Positions 1-11,778 are shown, numbered from the stretch's first letter. The stretch: DNA of 64,000 bases from Mytilus galloprovincialis (GCF_965363235.1 NC_134839.1:58805560-58869559); one strand, 5' to 3'. The notes: generated by a model not told the origin, from the sequence alone. Made by a program: numbers and translations.

Positions 1-2750
1 TTCTTATGTTTTTGACCTGTTGTTCATTCCTAGGATAGGAACTAGGTCCACAAGATTCTATACCACCGTTTTCATTAATGACGCCTTTCATGATTGATTT
101 GGCTGATGTTTTTGACTTACTAAGTTCAATCATTCTATTCAGTGTGCTTGGAGCCACTCTACGGTAAGGTGCTGCATGCTTTGACTTAGCATTCCCATGA
201 GGTTTGAGTACAACTGGTTCTATATCTCCAGAAAAATAGAACTGCAGAATGGCATGTGGATATCCATGAATCTCTATTATAAGCCGGCGGAAATTTGGTG
301 TTTCTTTATGAAAGGAATATGTTCTCCAAAGCTCATAAGAAGATCTGTTTGTTACCTCGGTTGTTTTCATTAGTTGTAATTTGCCTGTATGGTCTACTCT
401 GTATCTGCGTTTTGCCTTGTTTCTTATACGCCAGACACCATTTCCATCCGCTCGAATGTCGCGTGGGTCTTTTAAGTTCTCTCTGTTGATGATGAAAGCA
501 GCTGGTTTTTGTACATACTGGGGAACAGATACACTGTGTGGATATTTTTCAGCATTAATAATAACCTCAAATATTTCCTCAACGTTCAAACCTCTATTTA
601 CAGTTGTAAAAGACTCAAACAGATCATTAAACAATTCACCTGGATAGCTTGTGAAATCTTGAACCTTTTTGGTTTTGGTGGTTTCAACTAATTTACAAAC
701 ATTGTCTTCTGTTAATATCTCTTCAAGCCTGGGTAATGACTCGTCACTGCTTGACAACATTGGTAGTTGTCTTTTTACACGTTTTCTATATGGTGGTCTG
801 TAAATAGAGTCACTGGAATCGCTCTCTATGGTTATGGCATCCTTAAATGGAGACTTTTCAGGAGATGACCATATAGTTATTATTTCATCAATTTCTGTGT
901 CAGGTGTATTCTCAGGTGTATTGTCAGGTGGTGATGAAGGTTCATCTGAAAGAGAGAGGAATGGAATTAATATGATACAATCATAAAATATTTCTTCAGA
1001 TTTGTGTTAAAATTGTTGCTAATTAACATGATCTGAAAATGTGCTTTGCCGTGCACAGCTTAATACGCCCGCAGGGGTTGAACCCTGAACAGTTTGGGCA
1101 AGAATGGACACAATATTCAAGCTTGATACAGGTCTGAATTTGAATTGTAAGGGACTGACCATTTAACTTGCGGGGGGGGGGGGGCATGGTTTTTTCGTAA
1201 ATAAATATTTTGATTCTGAATTTTGAGAAAATAAATAATTTGGCCAGCAAGGGGACAAAAAAATATTCTGACAGAGGATATTTAGCATAAAAAATAATGT
1301 CAAATTTGCAAAAAAATGATTTGTTGCGCTACTTCCCAAAAATAAATAATTTGTGTGCGAAACGCGCAAAAAAAAATTCTGACCAGAAAAAAAAACCATG
1401 CCCCCCCTGCAAGTTAAATGGTCCGTCCCTAATTAAATATTTGACACATTTTAGGTTTCTGACATAGAGTAAAAGTAGTCAACAAACTTGAAATTGGTTA
1501 AAATATTTGAATTTATTTTTAATTGAAGATTTTTTCTGTTGCACAATACTTAGTAAATCTGTTTTCAGACTATATAATATACCAAGAATTAGCCAAAAAA
1601 TGGAAAAAAGTTTAAAATTAAAAAAATAAAAATACACAATTGTAACAGGATGCTGTTACAAAGTCTCCCAAACAAAGCCCCTGTAATTATAAACCCTGTG
1701 GTACTACCCCTATATTTTTCCCCATTAAAACTGTCCGATCACACTTGCTTATAAAGGATTTGATGACAATGAAAATTTGAAATGATTATGTTTTCTAATG
1801 AAAGTTTTGTGGGGATCTTGACTTTAAAAAAAGGGGGGGGTGACCTCAGAGTCTCCTTATATTTCATTTGATTTGTTTTATTGTCCTATACAAGAATATA
1901 TATATATGGTTTAGGGGTGGGGATCTCTACCATTTACAAGTTCTCAAACAGGAGGGGGTAAGGGTTACCCCCGGGGACTTCCCCTATATTTCATTTGATT
2001 TGTTTTATTGACCCATACGAGAATATTTATGATTTTGGGGTGGGGATCTCGACCATTTACAAGTTATCAAACTGGAGGGGGTGGGGTAATCCCTGGGGAC
2101 TCCCCTATATTTCTTTTCATTTGTTTTATTGTCTCATACAAGAATATATATGGTTTAGGGGTGGGGATCTGGACCGTTTACAAGTTATCAAATACAATGG
2201 GGGTGGGGGTGACCCCGGGAACTCCCCCTATATTGCTTTTGATTTGTTTAATTGTCCCATACAAGAATATATATAGTTAAGGGGTGGGGATCTCAACTGT
2301 TTTCAAATTATCAAACAGGAGGGGGTCAAGATGACCCCCCAGGGCTCCACCTATATTACTTTTGATTTGTTTAATTGTCCCATACAAGAAAATATATAGT
2401 TAAGGGGTGGGGATCTCAACTGTTTTCAAATTATCAAACAGGAGGGGTCAAGATGACCCCCCAGGGCTCACATGTTTATTCACCTTTCAGGAACAAATTA
2501 ACAACACTTAAAAAGGACATTGACAGGAACATATCTGCAAAGTTTGGTGAAATTATATTTAGTGGTTCTCAAAACAAATATCAAATCATGAAAACTTAAG
2601 GAATGACACAGACGACAGACTTCAAGTGATGACAATAGCTCACAGTGTAAAAGTCTAATAATAAGAAAAAAACTTACCTTTCATTTCTCGTTCTGGTAAA
2701 CCCCTAAGGGCTTCTGCATAAGTTTTCTTTAAAAAAAAATTCTTCGACAT
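1..2750 (-). CDS. Unidentified protein, 5' part (two exons, runs off left edge)
   Basis: Minus-strand gene absent from a start-to-stop scan because its main exon leaves the window. Exon 1 codes from 2750 down to 2678: it starts MSKNFFLKKTYAEALRGLPE, 24 codons plus one base, then donor AAAG|GTAAGT. Exon 2 begins at 945 after acceptor CCTCTCTCTTTCAG and stays open to base 1, about 314 codons; the phases (1 + 2) fit. The start of exon 2 is acidic and Ser/Pro-rich (SSPPDNTPENTPDTE), then basic (RPPYRKRVKRQ), then a compact region with the stretches DIRADGNGVW, VVLKPHGNAKSKHAAPYRR, ENGGIE and YPRNEQQVKNIR. I recall the PHGN...PYRR...GG...PRN..QV.N pattern from multi-copy uncharacterised invertebrate proteins that continue into a MULE/FAR1-like transposase core; that is memory, unverified. 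It could be a host gene of that family or a transposase gene. Coding nature is well supported; function is not known. Confidence 0.72.
1036..1147 (+). repeat. Fragment of dispersed family R1 ('gggttgaaccctgaacagt')
   Basis: Head fragment of a repeat family seen again at 22440-22560 (inverted), 37266, 41497, 47551, 48499 and 49049. The marker is a short motif reading ggttgaaccctgaacagtt followed by ggcaagaatggacacaatat. Lies in the intron of the left-edge gene. Confidence 0.7.
1151..1429. mobile_element. PIF/Harbinger-like MITE with G/C-tract hairpin (copy A)
   Basis: Terminal inverted repeats of about 40 bp begin GGGACTGACCATTTAACTTG and run into a G tract; the right end mirrors this with a C tract (one mismatch, gtccgtccc). 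Flanked by the 3-bp target duplication TAA at 1148-1150 and 1430-1432, typical of PIF/Harbinger insertions. Non-coding; the inside is A/T homopolymer with CCAAAAATAAAT-like repeats. Related to copies at 11779 and 30344. Confidence 0.75.
1641..2490 (+). mobile_element. Family R2: hairpin-started tandem-repeat element, 3' truncated
   Basis: Starts with a perfect hairpin TGTAACAG-GATG-CTGTTACA (1641-1660), then AAGTCTCCCAAACAAAG. From about 1850 it is a tandem array of units of about 120 bp containing 'tttgttttattgtcc', 'tatggtttaggggtgggga' and a 'gggggtgaccccc' core, about five copies. The same head and array occur at 57021-58492, where the 3' end is also kept. Short ORFs across the array come from the repeat and are not genes. 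Confidence 0.75.
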
Positions 2751-3499
2751 GTTGCTTTGCTGAACCAGTATCTAGCAGTGGCTTATTTATTGTCCAACAT
2801 TGGAACCATTCCCATAACCTCAGTTTATTATATTTTTAAGATGTAAAGTGACACTATTAACCTCTGTACTGTTTCAAAATTGTTTAATTGCTGACATTGT
2901 GATAAAAAGTTTACTGATAAAAATGCAATTTTATTACCTTTTCCACATACACTTTCAACAAATTGTCAGTATATTTTTTTATTTTTGAAAGGGACCTATG
3001 GTTTGTTAATTTGATATGCTACATTTCATGAGTGTTACAAGGTTGTGTCTTAAATATTGAAAAACATAAAACATTTTTTTTTTAATTCTGATAACAACAA
3101 TTAAATGTATACATATTATGTCATTAAGATAAATATGATTCTTCAATTCAAAATAACTGAAATAATTGATAGATATTCATCAATGCAAGTTTTTATCTTG
3201 CAAGATCTGTCACCAAATAAGCAATTTTATATAATTTTTTTCAAATGAACCATAGAGAATTTAAAATTATTTTTTTTTGCATAAGACTGTCCTCTTTATG
3301 CCATTGTATTAGAATAACTGAAATTTGTAAAAACATTAATATCAATGATTAATGCATTAACAAGTTTCATGTATTTCCATAATATACATTTTTTTAGCTT
3401 TAATTAATTATTATATAATTTTCAGTTATTTTGTATCTCGTATCTCGTATCTCGTATCTTGTATCGCTGTATCTCGTATCTCTGTATTGCCTTTTACAC
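2751..3499. other. Gene-free AT-rich stretch upstream of the left-edge gene
   Basis: Holds the 5' untranslated and presumed promoter sequence of the minus-strand gene starting at 2750. No TATA box or initiator can be called with confidence. A short microsatellite with unit 'gtatctc' lies near 3434-3482. Confidence 0.5.
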
Positions 3500-3878
3500 C
3501 TTCCCGGCAAAAAGCATAGTGCACGGTTATTTTTAGAATATTTAAAAACCGATATACTTTGTGACGTCATGTAATGAATTTCAGGATATTGTTTAACGTT
3601 TTGAAACAAATGATATCTGTGATCGATTATTTGACGAAAAAAAATCTTCAAATACATAAGATGTCCAATATAAAAAGTAAATGAAATAACAACTAATATG
3701 TTGTTATTGTCAGGGAGACAATGTAATATCTATAAAGTTCCAACAAACCTAAATGACGATTTTGATACAAACATGGTCGGAAATTAATAATATAACAAAT
3801 ATAGCCTTTGTATGAAGTCAATACAGGATATATCGACCCAAAGAAGTATATCGACCTCGGACTTCGTCCCTCGGGGGG
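3500..3878 (+). repeat. Direct duplication, copy 1 (with 4886-5275)
   Basis: The block from 'cggcaaaaagcatagtgcac' through 'gaagtatatcgacctcggac' recurs at 4886-5275 with only a few substitutions. The shared part includes the phrases 'ccgatatactttgtgacgtc' and 'aacaactaatatgttgttat'. The right end of each copy is the left arm of a TIR element. Confidence 0.8.
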
Positions 3879-4805
3879 GCCACTTGCTATATAATTAGTG
3901 GTAGGGATGAGCCGCTGGAATAGGTCACTTTTTCATGCTCTATGATATATGAAAAGGGTGAGAAATTCAGATTAAATATATCAATAGGTATATATTATCA
4001 CTTGCTTGATTATATCATAAGTATCTGAAACTAATCAGATGTCCGTATTTATTCTTGATGCGACTAAACCACAGTCGTAAATGCATCAGTTATTTGTCAA
4101 ACCAATTAAACTCTGTTTATTCTGATGTGGTATTCCCACTGATGCCAGTGATAGATGCAATAAATCCAACTATTTTGACATTTGCACCAAATTAACATTC
4201 AAGGGTTTGTATACATAAAACATGATAACAATTATTTAAAGAAATTCCATTGTGACAGCGTCCTTTAAGAAGGAACGGCAATGAAACTTTTTATCAGTTT
4301 TTAATTAATATTTAAACATGTTAAAATCAGTGAAGGTGTTACACTCTGGGGTGATATTACATTTATCTGACCATAGATGTAATACCATCTATGATCTGAC
4401 AAAACGTCTTTTATATGTAAATGTATTTTGGAATTGAAATATCTTCAAAATGAAAGATGTAAAATGGGCAATAAGAAAAAAGTGTTTAAGATGTGACAAA
4501 TTTATTGGAAAAGAAGGTGATATTATTGCGACTATTTTGCTTTTTAACAAGATGATAACGGCGGTAAAAATATTGAAATATATCTATAGGTCTGTTTTTT
4601 TGTTAATTAATATATGACAAGGTATATATTTTTGATTAACAAAATATATGAAAAGGGTGGGGTACTTGATGTCTCAGCTGCTCACCCCTACCAAAAAAAG
4701 TTTGAAGTGGCCCCCCCGAGCTTCGTCCTCAGTCAATATACTTCTTTCAGGTCAATATATCCTTGTATCGACCTCATACAAAGGCTATATTTGTATAATA
4801 TTATT
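3788..4805. mobile_element. Non-autonomous TIR element, about 1 kb
   Basis: Left arm from about 3788 ('aatatagcctttgtatgaag', 'gaagtatatcgacctcggac') is mirrored by a right arm at 4706-4805 ('gtatcgacctcatacaaagg', 'ctatatttgtataat'), about 90 bp per arm including a G7/C7 stretch. No coding potential inside. The termini are palindromic and AT-rich, so the target duplication cannot be fixed. Superfamily unassigned. Confidence 0.6.
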
Positions 4806-4885
4806 AATTCGTATATTTTAACAAATTTGATTCGTTTAGGGATAGTCACATGTTAAACTATATTTTCGAAGGTAGAGAGAAAACG

Positions 4886-5275
4886 GCGGATAGCAAAAAG
4901 CATATTAACCGGCAAAAATCATATTGCACGGTTATTTTTAGAATATCTAAAAACCGATATACTTTGTGACGTCATGTAATGAATTGCAGGATATTGTTTA
5001 ACGTTTTGAAACAAATGATATCTGTGGTCGATTATTTGACGAAAAAAAATCTTCAAATGCATAAGATGTCCAAAAAAAAGTAAATGAAATAACAACTAAT
5101 ATGTTGTTATTGTCAAGGAGACAATGCTATATCTATAAAATTCCAACAAACCTAAATGACGATTTTCATACAAACATGGTCGGAAATTAATAATATAACA
5201 AATATAGCCTTTGTATGAGGTCAATACAGGATATATATCGACCCAAAGAAGTATATCGACCTCGGACTTCGTCCT
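4886..5275 (+). repeat. Direct duplication, copy 2 (with 3500-3878)
   Basis: Second copy of the 3500-3878 block, beginning 'ccggcaaaaatcatattgca'. It runs into a short palindromic version of the same TIR element. Confidence 0.8.
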
Positions 5276-5345
5276 CAGTCAATATACCTCTTTTAGGTCA
5301 ATATATCCTTGTATCGACCTCATGCAAAGGCTATATTTGTATAAT
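5175..5345. mobile_element. Short palindromic derivative of the 3788-4805 element
   Basis: The same two arms meet almost directly around 'cggacttcgtcctc', giving a near-perfect hairpin of about 170 bp. It looks like the 1-kb element stripped to its TIRs. Confidence 0.65.
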
Positions 5346-6195
5346 ATTGCTAAAGACAAAACAAAAAAGTTGTGTATCAATCTGTTAAATAAAATTTGTC
5401 TCCAGACTAATTTTCCTAGGAAATCATGTCCATGTCATTAATATTTCTAGGTTAAAATGTCCATGCCCTTAATTTTAAAAGGTGAATATAAATGTAATAT
5501 GTTTTAATATTGTTAAAGAGTTATGTATCAATTTTTTAAATAAAATTTATGTCCCCAGACTAATTTTCCTAAGAAATCATGTCTATGTCATTAGTATTCC
5601 TAGGTAAAAATGACCATGTCTTTTATAATAAAAGGAAAATGTTATAAGCAATGGGAACTCAATATTCATGTTTTGATTAGGTTATAAAGGCAATGTCCTT
5701 CATTTTAATTGGAAAAAAATAAGGAAATTTTTGCAATCTAATCTAACATTTTTTTCATCTATTTTAAATATATTTTATGATATAATAAAACTATAAGAAA
5801 AAAAAGTCTCGGGACAATTTTTGGAAATTCCTATAGGAAAACAAGTGCCAGACATAATTTACTAGCTATGGACTTATTTTCCTAGAAACATTTGTCCTAG
5901 GACTTATATTCCTAGTAAAATCATGGACATGGACTTGATTAACTAGGGAAAAAAGTCTGGAGGACAAATTTTACTACCGGACCAAATTTACTGTTACACA
6001 CACACACAATACAATACACACATACAAAAGTCATGAAAACAAAACAATTTTAAACATATAATGCATAGTAAAATACCATAAATGACATATATAAGTTAAA
6101 AGCATATAGTACACTTAAAACATAGCACAAGTTAATAATAAGATTGCACAAATCATATAATCACACAAAAAATAAAAGTAAAAATAAAACAGGCA
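5346..6195. repeat. Degenerate short-motif repeats, gene-free
   Basis: Loose repeats of a motif like 'ctaattttcctaggaaatcatgtccatg' at 5400-5640 and again, partly inverted, at 5860-5960. A CA-rich microsatellite at about 5996-6030 precedes the LINE tail. No gene seen. Confidence 0.4.
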
Positions 6196-6202
6196 TAAAC
6201 AC

Positions 6203-6965
6203 TATATGCATGCACTGCACTGGCATGAGCTGTTACTTGGATCCCATGTTTGTACCAATTTTTTGAATTGGTCCAAAGATGTTTCCATTCGACAATGGTT
6301 CGGTAGCTCATTCCAGATTTGTGTAGCATTATAGCGAAACGATCTTAAGCCATACTTAGTAGTTCGAACTCTTGGGAGTACTGCTGTTTCCTGTGATCTT
6401 AAATCATACTTGTTAATTTTTATATCAATCAAATCAAGAAGGTATATGTATATCTAGCTGTTTTTCAAAAATTCAGTATAGTATCCCTTAACAATCAGAC
6501 CCCAGTGTAATTTAAATGATCTTAAACGTTGAATATTTTTCTGGTATGTGGTTTTACATGCCTGACATATTTTCCCTTAAAATATTAATTGATCCATACC
6601 AAGAGGGTTTTTTTTTTTGTTACAAATAGCAAGTTTAGAACAATCATATGCGCCCTTTAACAATTAAGGGAAATGATGCAAATATTTTAAAAACGATGCA
6701 AATATCTTAAAACATGTTTGACTATGTCATAATGCAGAGGAAAACGTCAAAATTAAGACAAAACTGCAAAGTTTGTACTTTTTCTATACCTAAAATATAT
6801 TTGCAGAATTTATTATGAAGTTTTTCACAAAGTATCCTAGAGTAGATTATCCACCGATAAGTTTTCTTTTTTATAAATGTGCAGTAAAGGGATTAAAATA
6901 TCCCCAAATTTCACACCCATATAATAGTATAGGCTTTGTTGTAAGGTCAAAATGATGTATTGCAT
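6203..6965 (-). pseudogene. Decayed LINE 3' end (CR1/Jockey-like reverse transcriptase C-terminus)
   Basis: Minus-strand reading at 6203-6432 gives the conserved non-LTR retrotransposon C-terminus, including KYGLRSFRYNATQIWNELPN, a downstream LDQFKKLVQTW and a final C.C..C cluster. Further upstream on the minus strand (6850-6960) KPILLYGCEIWG matches the thumb region of such polymerases. The stretch between carries stops and frame changes, so this is a 5'-truncated, inactive copy. Clade assignment is from memory. Confidence 0.7.
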
Positions 6966-7550
6966 TTTTTAGTAAAATTATACATAAAATATTTCATTAA
7001 TTTTGCGGATGCACGGTTTCCGTAAAATTTGGGTCTTTCTCCGTATACCGACAATGAATTTATTGTTGCCATCTGGTTTCCTTTTTGTTTCTTTATTGCC
7101 TTTGCTCATAGGAAAAAATAATTTAAGCCAGATTGATAAAATATAGGTGGCGTTGTGTTTGACAGGTGTCGATGAAGACGAAGCGATTTGTTGGTCAATA
7201 TTTACGAAAACAGTAAACAAACTGGTAGCGAATATTTTTAAAGAAATAGGTCAATCCACAAAGTAGTTTGTACACTTGTTCCAATATCTTCTAAAAAAGA
7301 AACAGTCCCTCTTGGCCCTCATTAATTTACACTTGTTAAAAAGTTATAATTTCATATCTGATGATCTTGACTTCAATGATGAAAATTTCCAACAGGGATA
7401 GGCTGATATACAAATTGTTTTGACATTCATAATACGATTTGGATCTCCTGTAGTTGGTGAATACCAGTATTCATCAATGAGACATCTACCCAACGACAAA
7501 ATCAACCAATGTATATGGAACGCCGTAACTGCCTTATGTTAAAAACTTTC

Positions 7551-7786
7551 ATTATATGATGGTACTTTGACATTATACGATGGTACTTTGACATTATACG
7601 ATGGTACTTTGACATTATACGATGGTACTTTGACATTATACGATGGTACTATGACATTATACGATGGTACTTTGACATTATATGATGGTACTTTGACATT
7701 ATACGATGGTACTTTGACATTATACGATGGTACTTTGACATTATACGATGGTACTTTGACATTATATGATGGTACTTTAACATTAT
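7551..7786 (+). repeat. 21-bp minisatellite, about 11 units (left array)
   Basis: The unit is attatacgatggtactttgac. A 21-bp period keeps reading frames open on both strands, reading TLYDGTL on one and NVKVPSY on the other, so the long ORFs here are by-products. The 45 bp to its left ('tatggaacgccgtaactgcc' and on) is the inverted equivalent of the sequence to the right of the 12984-13214 array. Confidence 0.9.
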
Positions 7787-8886
7787 ACTTTGCTTTGTCA
7801 ATTTCGAGTAGCTCAGGTGTCTTCTGCAATTTTTATTTTACATTTTTATATCATTTGGTAATGTTTATTATTAAAAGCAACATAAATCATAATATATTGA
7901 AAAACATTTTAATTATTTTACAAAAAGAATGGATGATATTTAAGTTTACCTCATCCAAATTTTATGAAACTCATACACAATGCTAAGAACCACAACTCGC
8001 AGGCAGAATTCGAATTTGGACAGTGAGTCAATTACTGTTCTAAGAGTTATGGCCCTTAATGATGTAAAAATGGCAGTTTGAAATCAAATTCTGTTCTACC
8101 TACTACATTTTGAAATCAAATTTAATGTTGAACTTGGCCGACGACTATATGACGTTCACAGAAATGGGGGAGAAAAGCATGGTTTCACTTTGAGATGATC
8201 ATAGAAATTGGATGGATTTGATTCCAGGCGGGGTCATCCGTGTCCCATGGACATGTTTTTCAGTTTGTTATTTTTATATTTGCAGACAATGATTTAGTAT
8301 TACTGTTTCTGTGGTATTTTAAGCTAAATGAACATGTCTTTCCAATCTAGTTAAAACTAGGTCTTCTAATTGCTCCTATCTGTGGTTGCATGAAGATCTA
8401 GTGATATGTGTTAATGATCTTTTTGGACGTCTCTGGTTTTATCCTTTTCCCAAATCATGGAAACTGCAATTTCGTTGGTCAATGACAAAGGTCACTAGAA
8501 CAGAAAGTAGAATGGGGTTTCCCTTGATCTTCATGCAGCAACAAATGAGAGCAATTAGAAGCAGATTAAACAGATTGATATCTTTCCAAAGTTATTGGAC
8601 TATATTCTTTAGTAATGTGCATTTTTCCTTTAAGTGGAAATACATAGAATAATATTGGGGTTTGGAGTAGCATTTACTCATTGCAAAACTGTTTAATTTT
8701 ATATGTTTCTACTTATTCACCCTGGTAACATATTCGTGACAATTTTTATTCCCTAGACAACCTTTGTTATCAATTGAATGATTTAGTAATAATTTGTTAT
8801 CAATTGAATGTTCTAGCTTCTGGTCAGAAATATTTGTTATCAATTGAATGTTCTAACTTCTAGTCAGAAATATTTGTTATCAATAA
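7787..8886. other. Gene-free stretch
   Basis: No gene seen. Around 8760-8880 a motif 'tttgttatcaattgaatg' is repeated three to four times. The short ORF at 8386-8652 has no recognisable feature. Confidence 0.4.
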
Positions 8887-9660
8887 AAATTGAGAAAGGA
8901 AATGGGGAATGTGTCAAAGCGACAACAACCCGACCATAGAGCAGACAACAGCCGAAGGCCACCAATGGGTATTCAATGTAGCGAGAAACTCCCGCAACCG
9001 TAGGCGTCCTCAGCTGGCCCCTTAAAATATGTATACTAGTACAGTGATAATTGACGTCATACTAAACTCCGATTTGTACACAAGAAACTAAAATTAAAAG
9101 TCATACAAGACTAACAAAGGCCAGAGGCTCCTGACTTGCGACAGGCGCAAAATTGCGGCGGGGTTAATCATGTTTATTATATATCAACCCCTCCCCCTAT
9201 ACCTCTAGCCAATGTAGAAAAGTAAACGCATACAACAATACGCACATTAAAATTCAGTTCAAGAGAAGTCCGAGTCCGATGTCAGAAGATGTAACAAAAG
9301 AAAATAAATAAAATGACAATAATACATAAATAACAACAGACTATTAGCAGTTTACTGACATACAAGCTCCATACCTCAATTAAACTGATTGAAATATTAT
9401 GTCTTCATCATATGAATATCAGGCACAATCCCTCCCGTTAGGGGTTTAGTATCATACTATCATAAAATATATGAGAACATAACCCGTGTCATGCCAACAA
9501 CTGTTTTTTAAATAAATGTGTTATTATATAAACAGTATCGTAACTATATCCCTTCTTAAGAAATCTGTTTAAAGGTTTTGTAAGCTTTTGAGGTGAATAC
9601 TGACATTTTTGTGCTTTGTAAAGAATATTACCATAAAAGATTGGATGTGAAATACCTGAA
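8887..9660 (-). mobile_element. Retroelement 3' end, minus-strand copy
   Basis: Inverted copy of 10764-11612. It carries the 3' tail (gagaaaggaaatggggaatg at its outer end) and, at 9540-9660, the last part of the reverse-transcriptase reading frame on the minus strand (RSGISHPIFYGNILYKAQK). 5'-truncated, as is usual for target-primed retroelements. The tail 'aaatggggaatgtgtcaaag' recurs at 27690 and 33100. Confidence 0.75.
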
Positions 9661-10335
9661 CGTATAAGATATAAAAAAGAAGATGTGGTATGATTGCCAA
9701 TGAGACAACTGTCCACAAGAGACCAAAATGACACAGACATTAACAACTATAGGTCACCGTACGGCCTTCAACAATGAGCAAAGCCCATATCGCACAGTCA
9801 GCTATAAAAGGCCCCGAAATGACAACGTAAAACGATTCAAACGAGAAAACTAACGGCCTTATTTATATAAAAAAAAGAAGACGAAAAACAAATATGTAAC
9901 ACATAAACAAACAACAACCACTGAATTACAGGCTCCTGACTTGGGACAGGCACATACACAAATAATGAAATCATTCCTCCGTAAATTTTAAAGAATATTA
10001 CCATAAAAGATTGGATGTGAAATACCTGAACGTATAAGATATAAAAAAGAAGATGTGGTATGATTGCCAATGAGACAACAGTCCACAAGAGACCAGAATG
10101 ACACAGAAATTAACAAACATAGGTCATCGTACGGCCTTCAACAATGAGGAAAGCCCATATCGCACAGTCAGCTATAAAAGGCCCCGAAATGACAACGTAA
10201 AACGATTCAAACGAGAAAACTAACGGCCTTATTTATATAAAAAAAAAAATGAACGAAAAACAAATATGTAACACATAAACAAACAACAACCACTGAATTA
10301 CAGGCTCCTGACTTGGTACAGGCACATATAGAGTC
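9660..10335 (+). repeat. Two tandem copies of a ~300-bp SINE/MITE-like repeat
   Basis: Copies at about 9660-9975 and 10030-10335, each with 'gatgtggtatgattgccaat', 'ggtcaccgtacggccttcaa' (or 'ggtcatcg...') and 'ccccgaaatgacaacgtaaa'. The second copy begins with the same 60 bp of retroelement sequence as the first, so the whole unit was duplicated. Older copies lie at 14740-14960 and 16380-16520. Confidence 0.75.
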
Positions 10336-10394
10336 CCCTCATGGAAGTGCCCATACTTGTTGGGGAGCACATTATTTGTACATAGACTATATAA

Positions 10395-11612
10395 CTTACA
10401 TTAAATAAAGCTAATACTAACAATGACCACTGCCCTTTCCTCGATCTTGATATCTATATCACAAACGGAAAGCTGAATACTAAAATTTATGATAAAAGAG
10501 ATGATTTTTCATTTCCTATCGTTAATTATCCATTTTTAGATGGTGACGTTCCCTTGTCACCATCTTACGGTGTTTATATATCTCAACGTGTACGATTCGC
10601 TCGTGTATGTAACAATGTTTTAGATTTTAACGAGAGAAATTTATGTATTTCTGAAAAATTATTACACCAGGGTTTTCGATATCAAAAACTAGTCAAAACA
10701 TTTACCAAATTTTATCATCGGTATAAGGACATCATTCGTAAATATAGCTCAACATGCAGACTTCTTATACGTTCAGGTATTTCACATCCAATTTTTTATG
10801 GAAATATTCTTTATAAAGCACAAAGGTGTCAGTATTCACCGCAAAAACTAACAAAACCTTTGAATAGACTTATTAAGAAGGGATATAGTTACGATACTGT
10901 TGTCAGGTCATTAAAGATTGCATATTTTGGCGTTAATATTGATTCACTTATAGGGTCTTTGCATCGGAACTAAACACATTTATTCAAAAACCAGTTGTTG
11001 GCATGACACGGGTTATGTTCTTCTCATATATGTTATGATGGTATGATACTAAACCCCTAACGGGATAGATTGTGCCTGATGTTCATATGATGAAATCATA
11101 ATCTTTCAGTCAGTTTAATTGAAGTCTGGAGCTGGCATGTCAGTTAACTGTCTGTTGTTATTTATGTATTATTGTCATTTTGTTTATTTTCTTTGGTTAC
11201 ATCTTCTGACATCAGACTCGGACTTCTCTTGAACTGAATTTTAATGTGCGTATTGTTATGCGTTTACTTTTCTACATTGGCTAGAGGTATAGGGGGAGGG
11301 TTGAGATCTCACAAACATGTTTAACCCCACCGCATTTTGCGCCTGTCCCAAGTCAGGAGCCTCTGGCCTTTGTTAGTCTTGTATTATTTTAATTTTAGTT
11401 TCTTGTGTACAATTTGGAAATTAGTATGGCGTTCATTATCACTGAACTAGTATATATTTGTTTAGGGGCCAGCTGAAGGACGCCTCCGGGTGCGGGAATT
11501 TTTCGCTACATTAAAGACCTGTTGGTTACCTTCTGCTGTTGTATTTTTTCTATGGTCGGGTTGTTGTCTCTTTGGCACATTCCCCATTTCCATTCTCAAT
11601 TTTATATTTGAT
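10395..11612 (+). mobile_element. Retroelement reverse-transcriptase C-terminus plus 3' tail
   Basis: Open from about 10395 to 10973. It reads LNKANTNNDHCPFLDLDIYI, KIYDKRDDFSFPIVNYPF and SPSYGVYISQRVRFARVCNN, then a conserved C-terminal region. I recall the SPSYGVYISQ...RFAR pattern from invertebrate reverse transcriptases of non-LTR or Penelope-like elements. After the stop a 640-bp tail ends at 'ccatttccattctcaatttt'. The upstream part is missing, so this is a partial copy. The same 3' end lies inverted at 8887-9660. Confidence 0.7.
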
Positions 11613-11778
11613 TGTTTGTATTAATTAGCTTTAGTTGAAGTTGTTAAAAAGTTACTTGAATAAAGAGATTATTTGAATGTTTGAGTATGCTTTTAGATCA
11701 CAAGCAAAGGTGGGGTAAGTTTATATCAGCACTTATCCTAACCTCAAACAATTGCTCCAATGAACTTGACTTCCATTA

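Noticed and set aside
295-691. Three overlapping plus-strand ORFs at the left edge
   Set aside because: They lie opposite the long minus-strand exon, which has a start exon, matching splice phases and protein-like composition; the plus ORFs are antisense shadows.
2008-2280. Overlapping ORFs in the 1995-2600 region
   Set aside because: They fall within the tandem units of repeat R2 and repeat with them.
7539-7986. Repetitive proteins TLYDGTL and NVKVPSY as real genes
   Set aside because: A 21-bp period without stops opens frames on both strands at once; there is no start context, splice structure or non-repeat domain.
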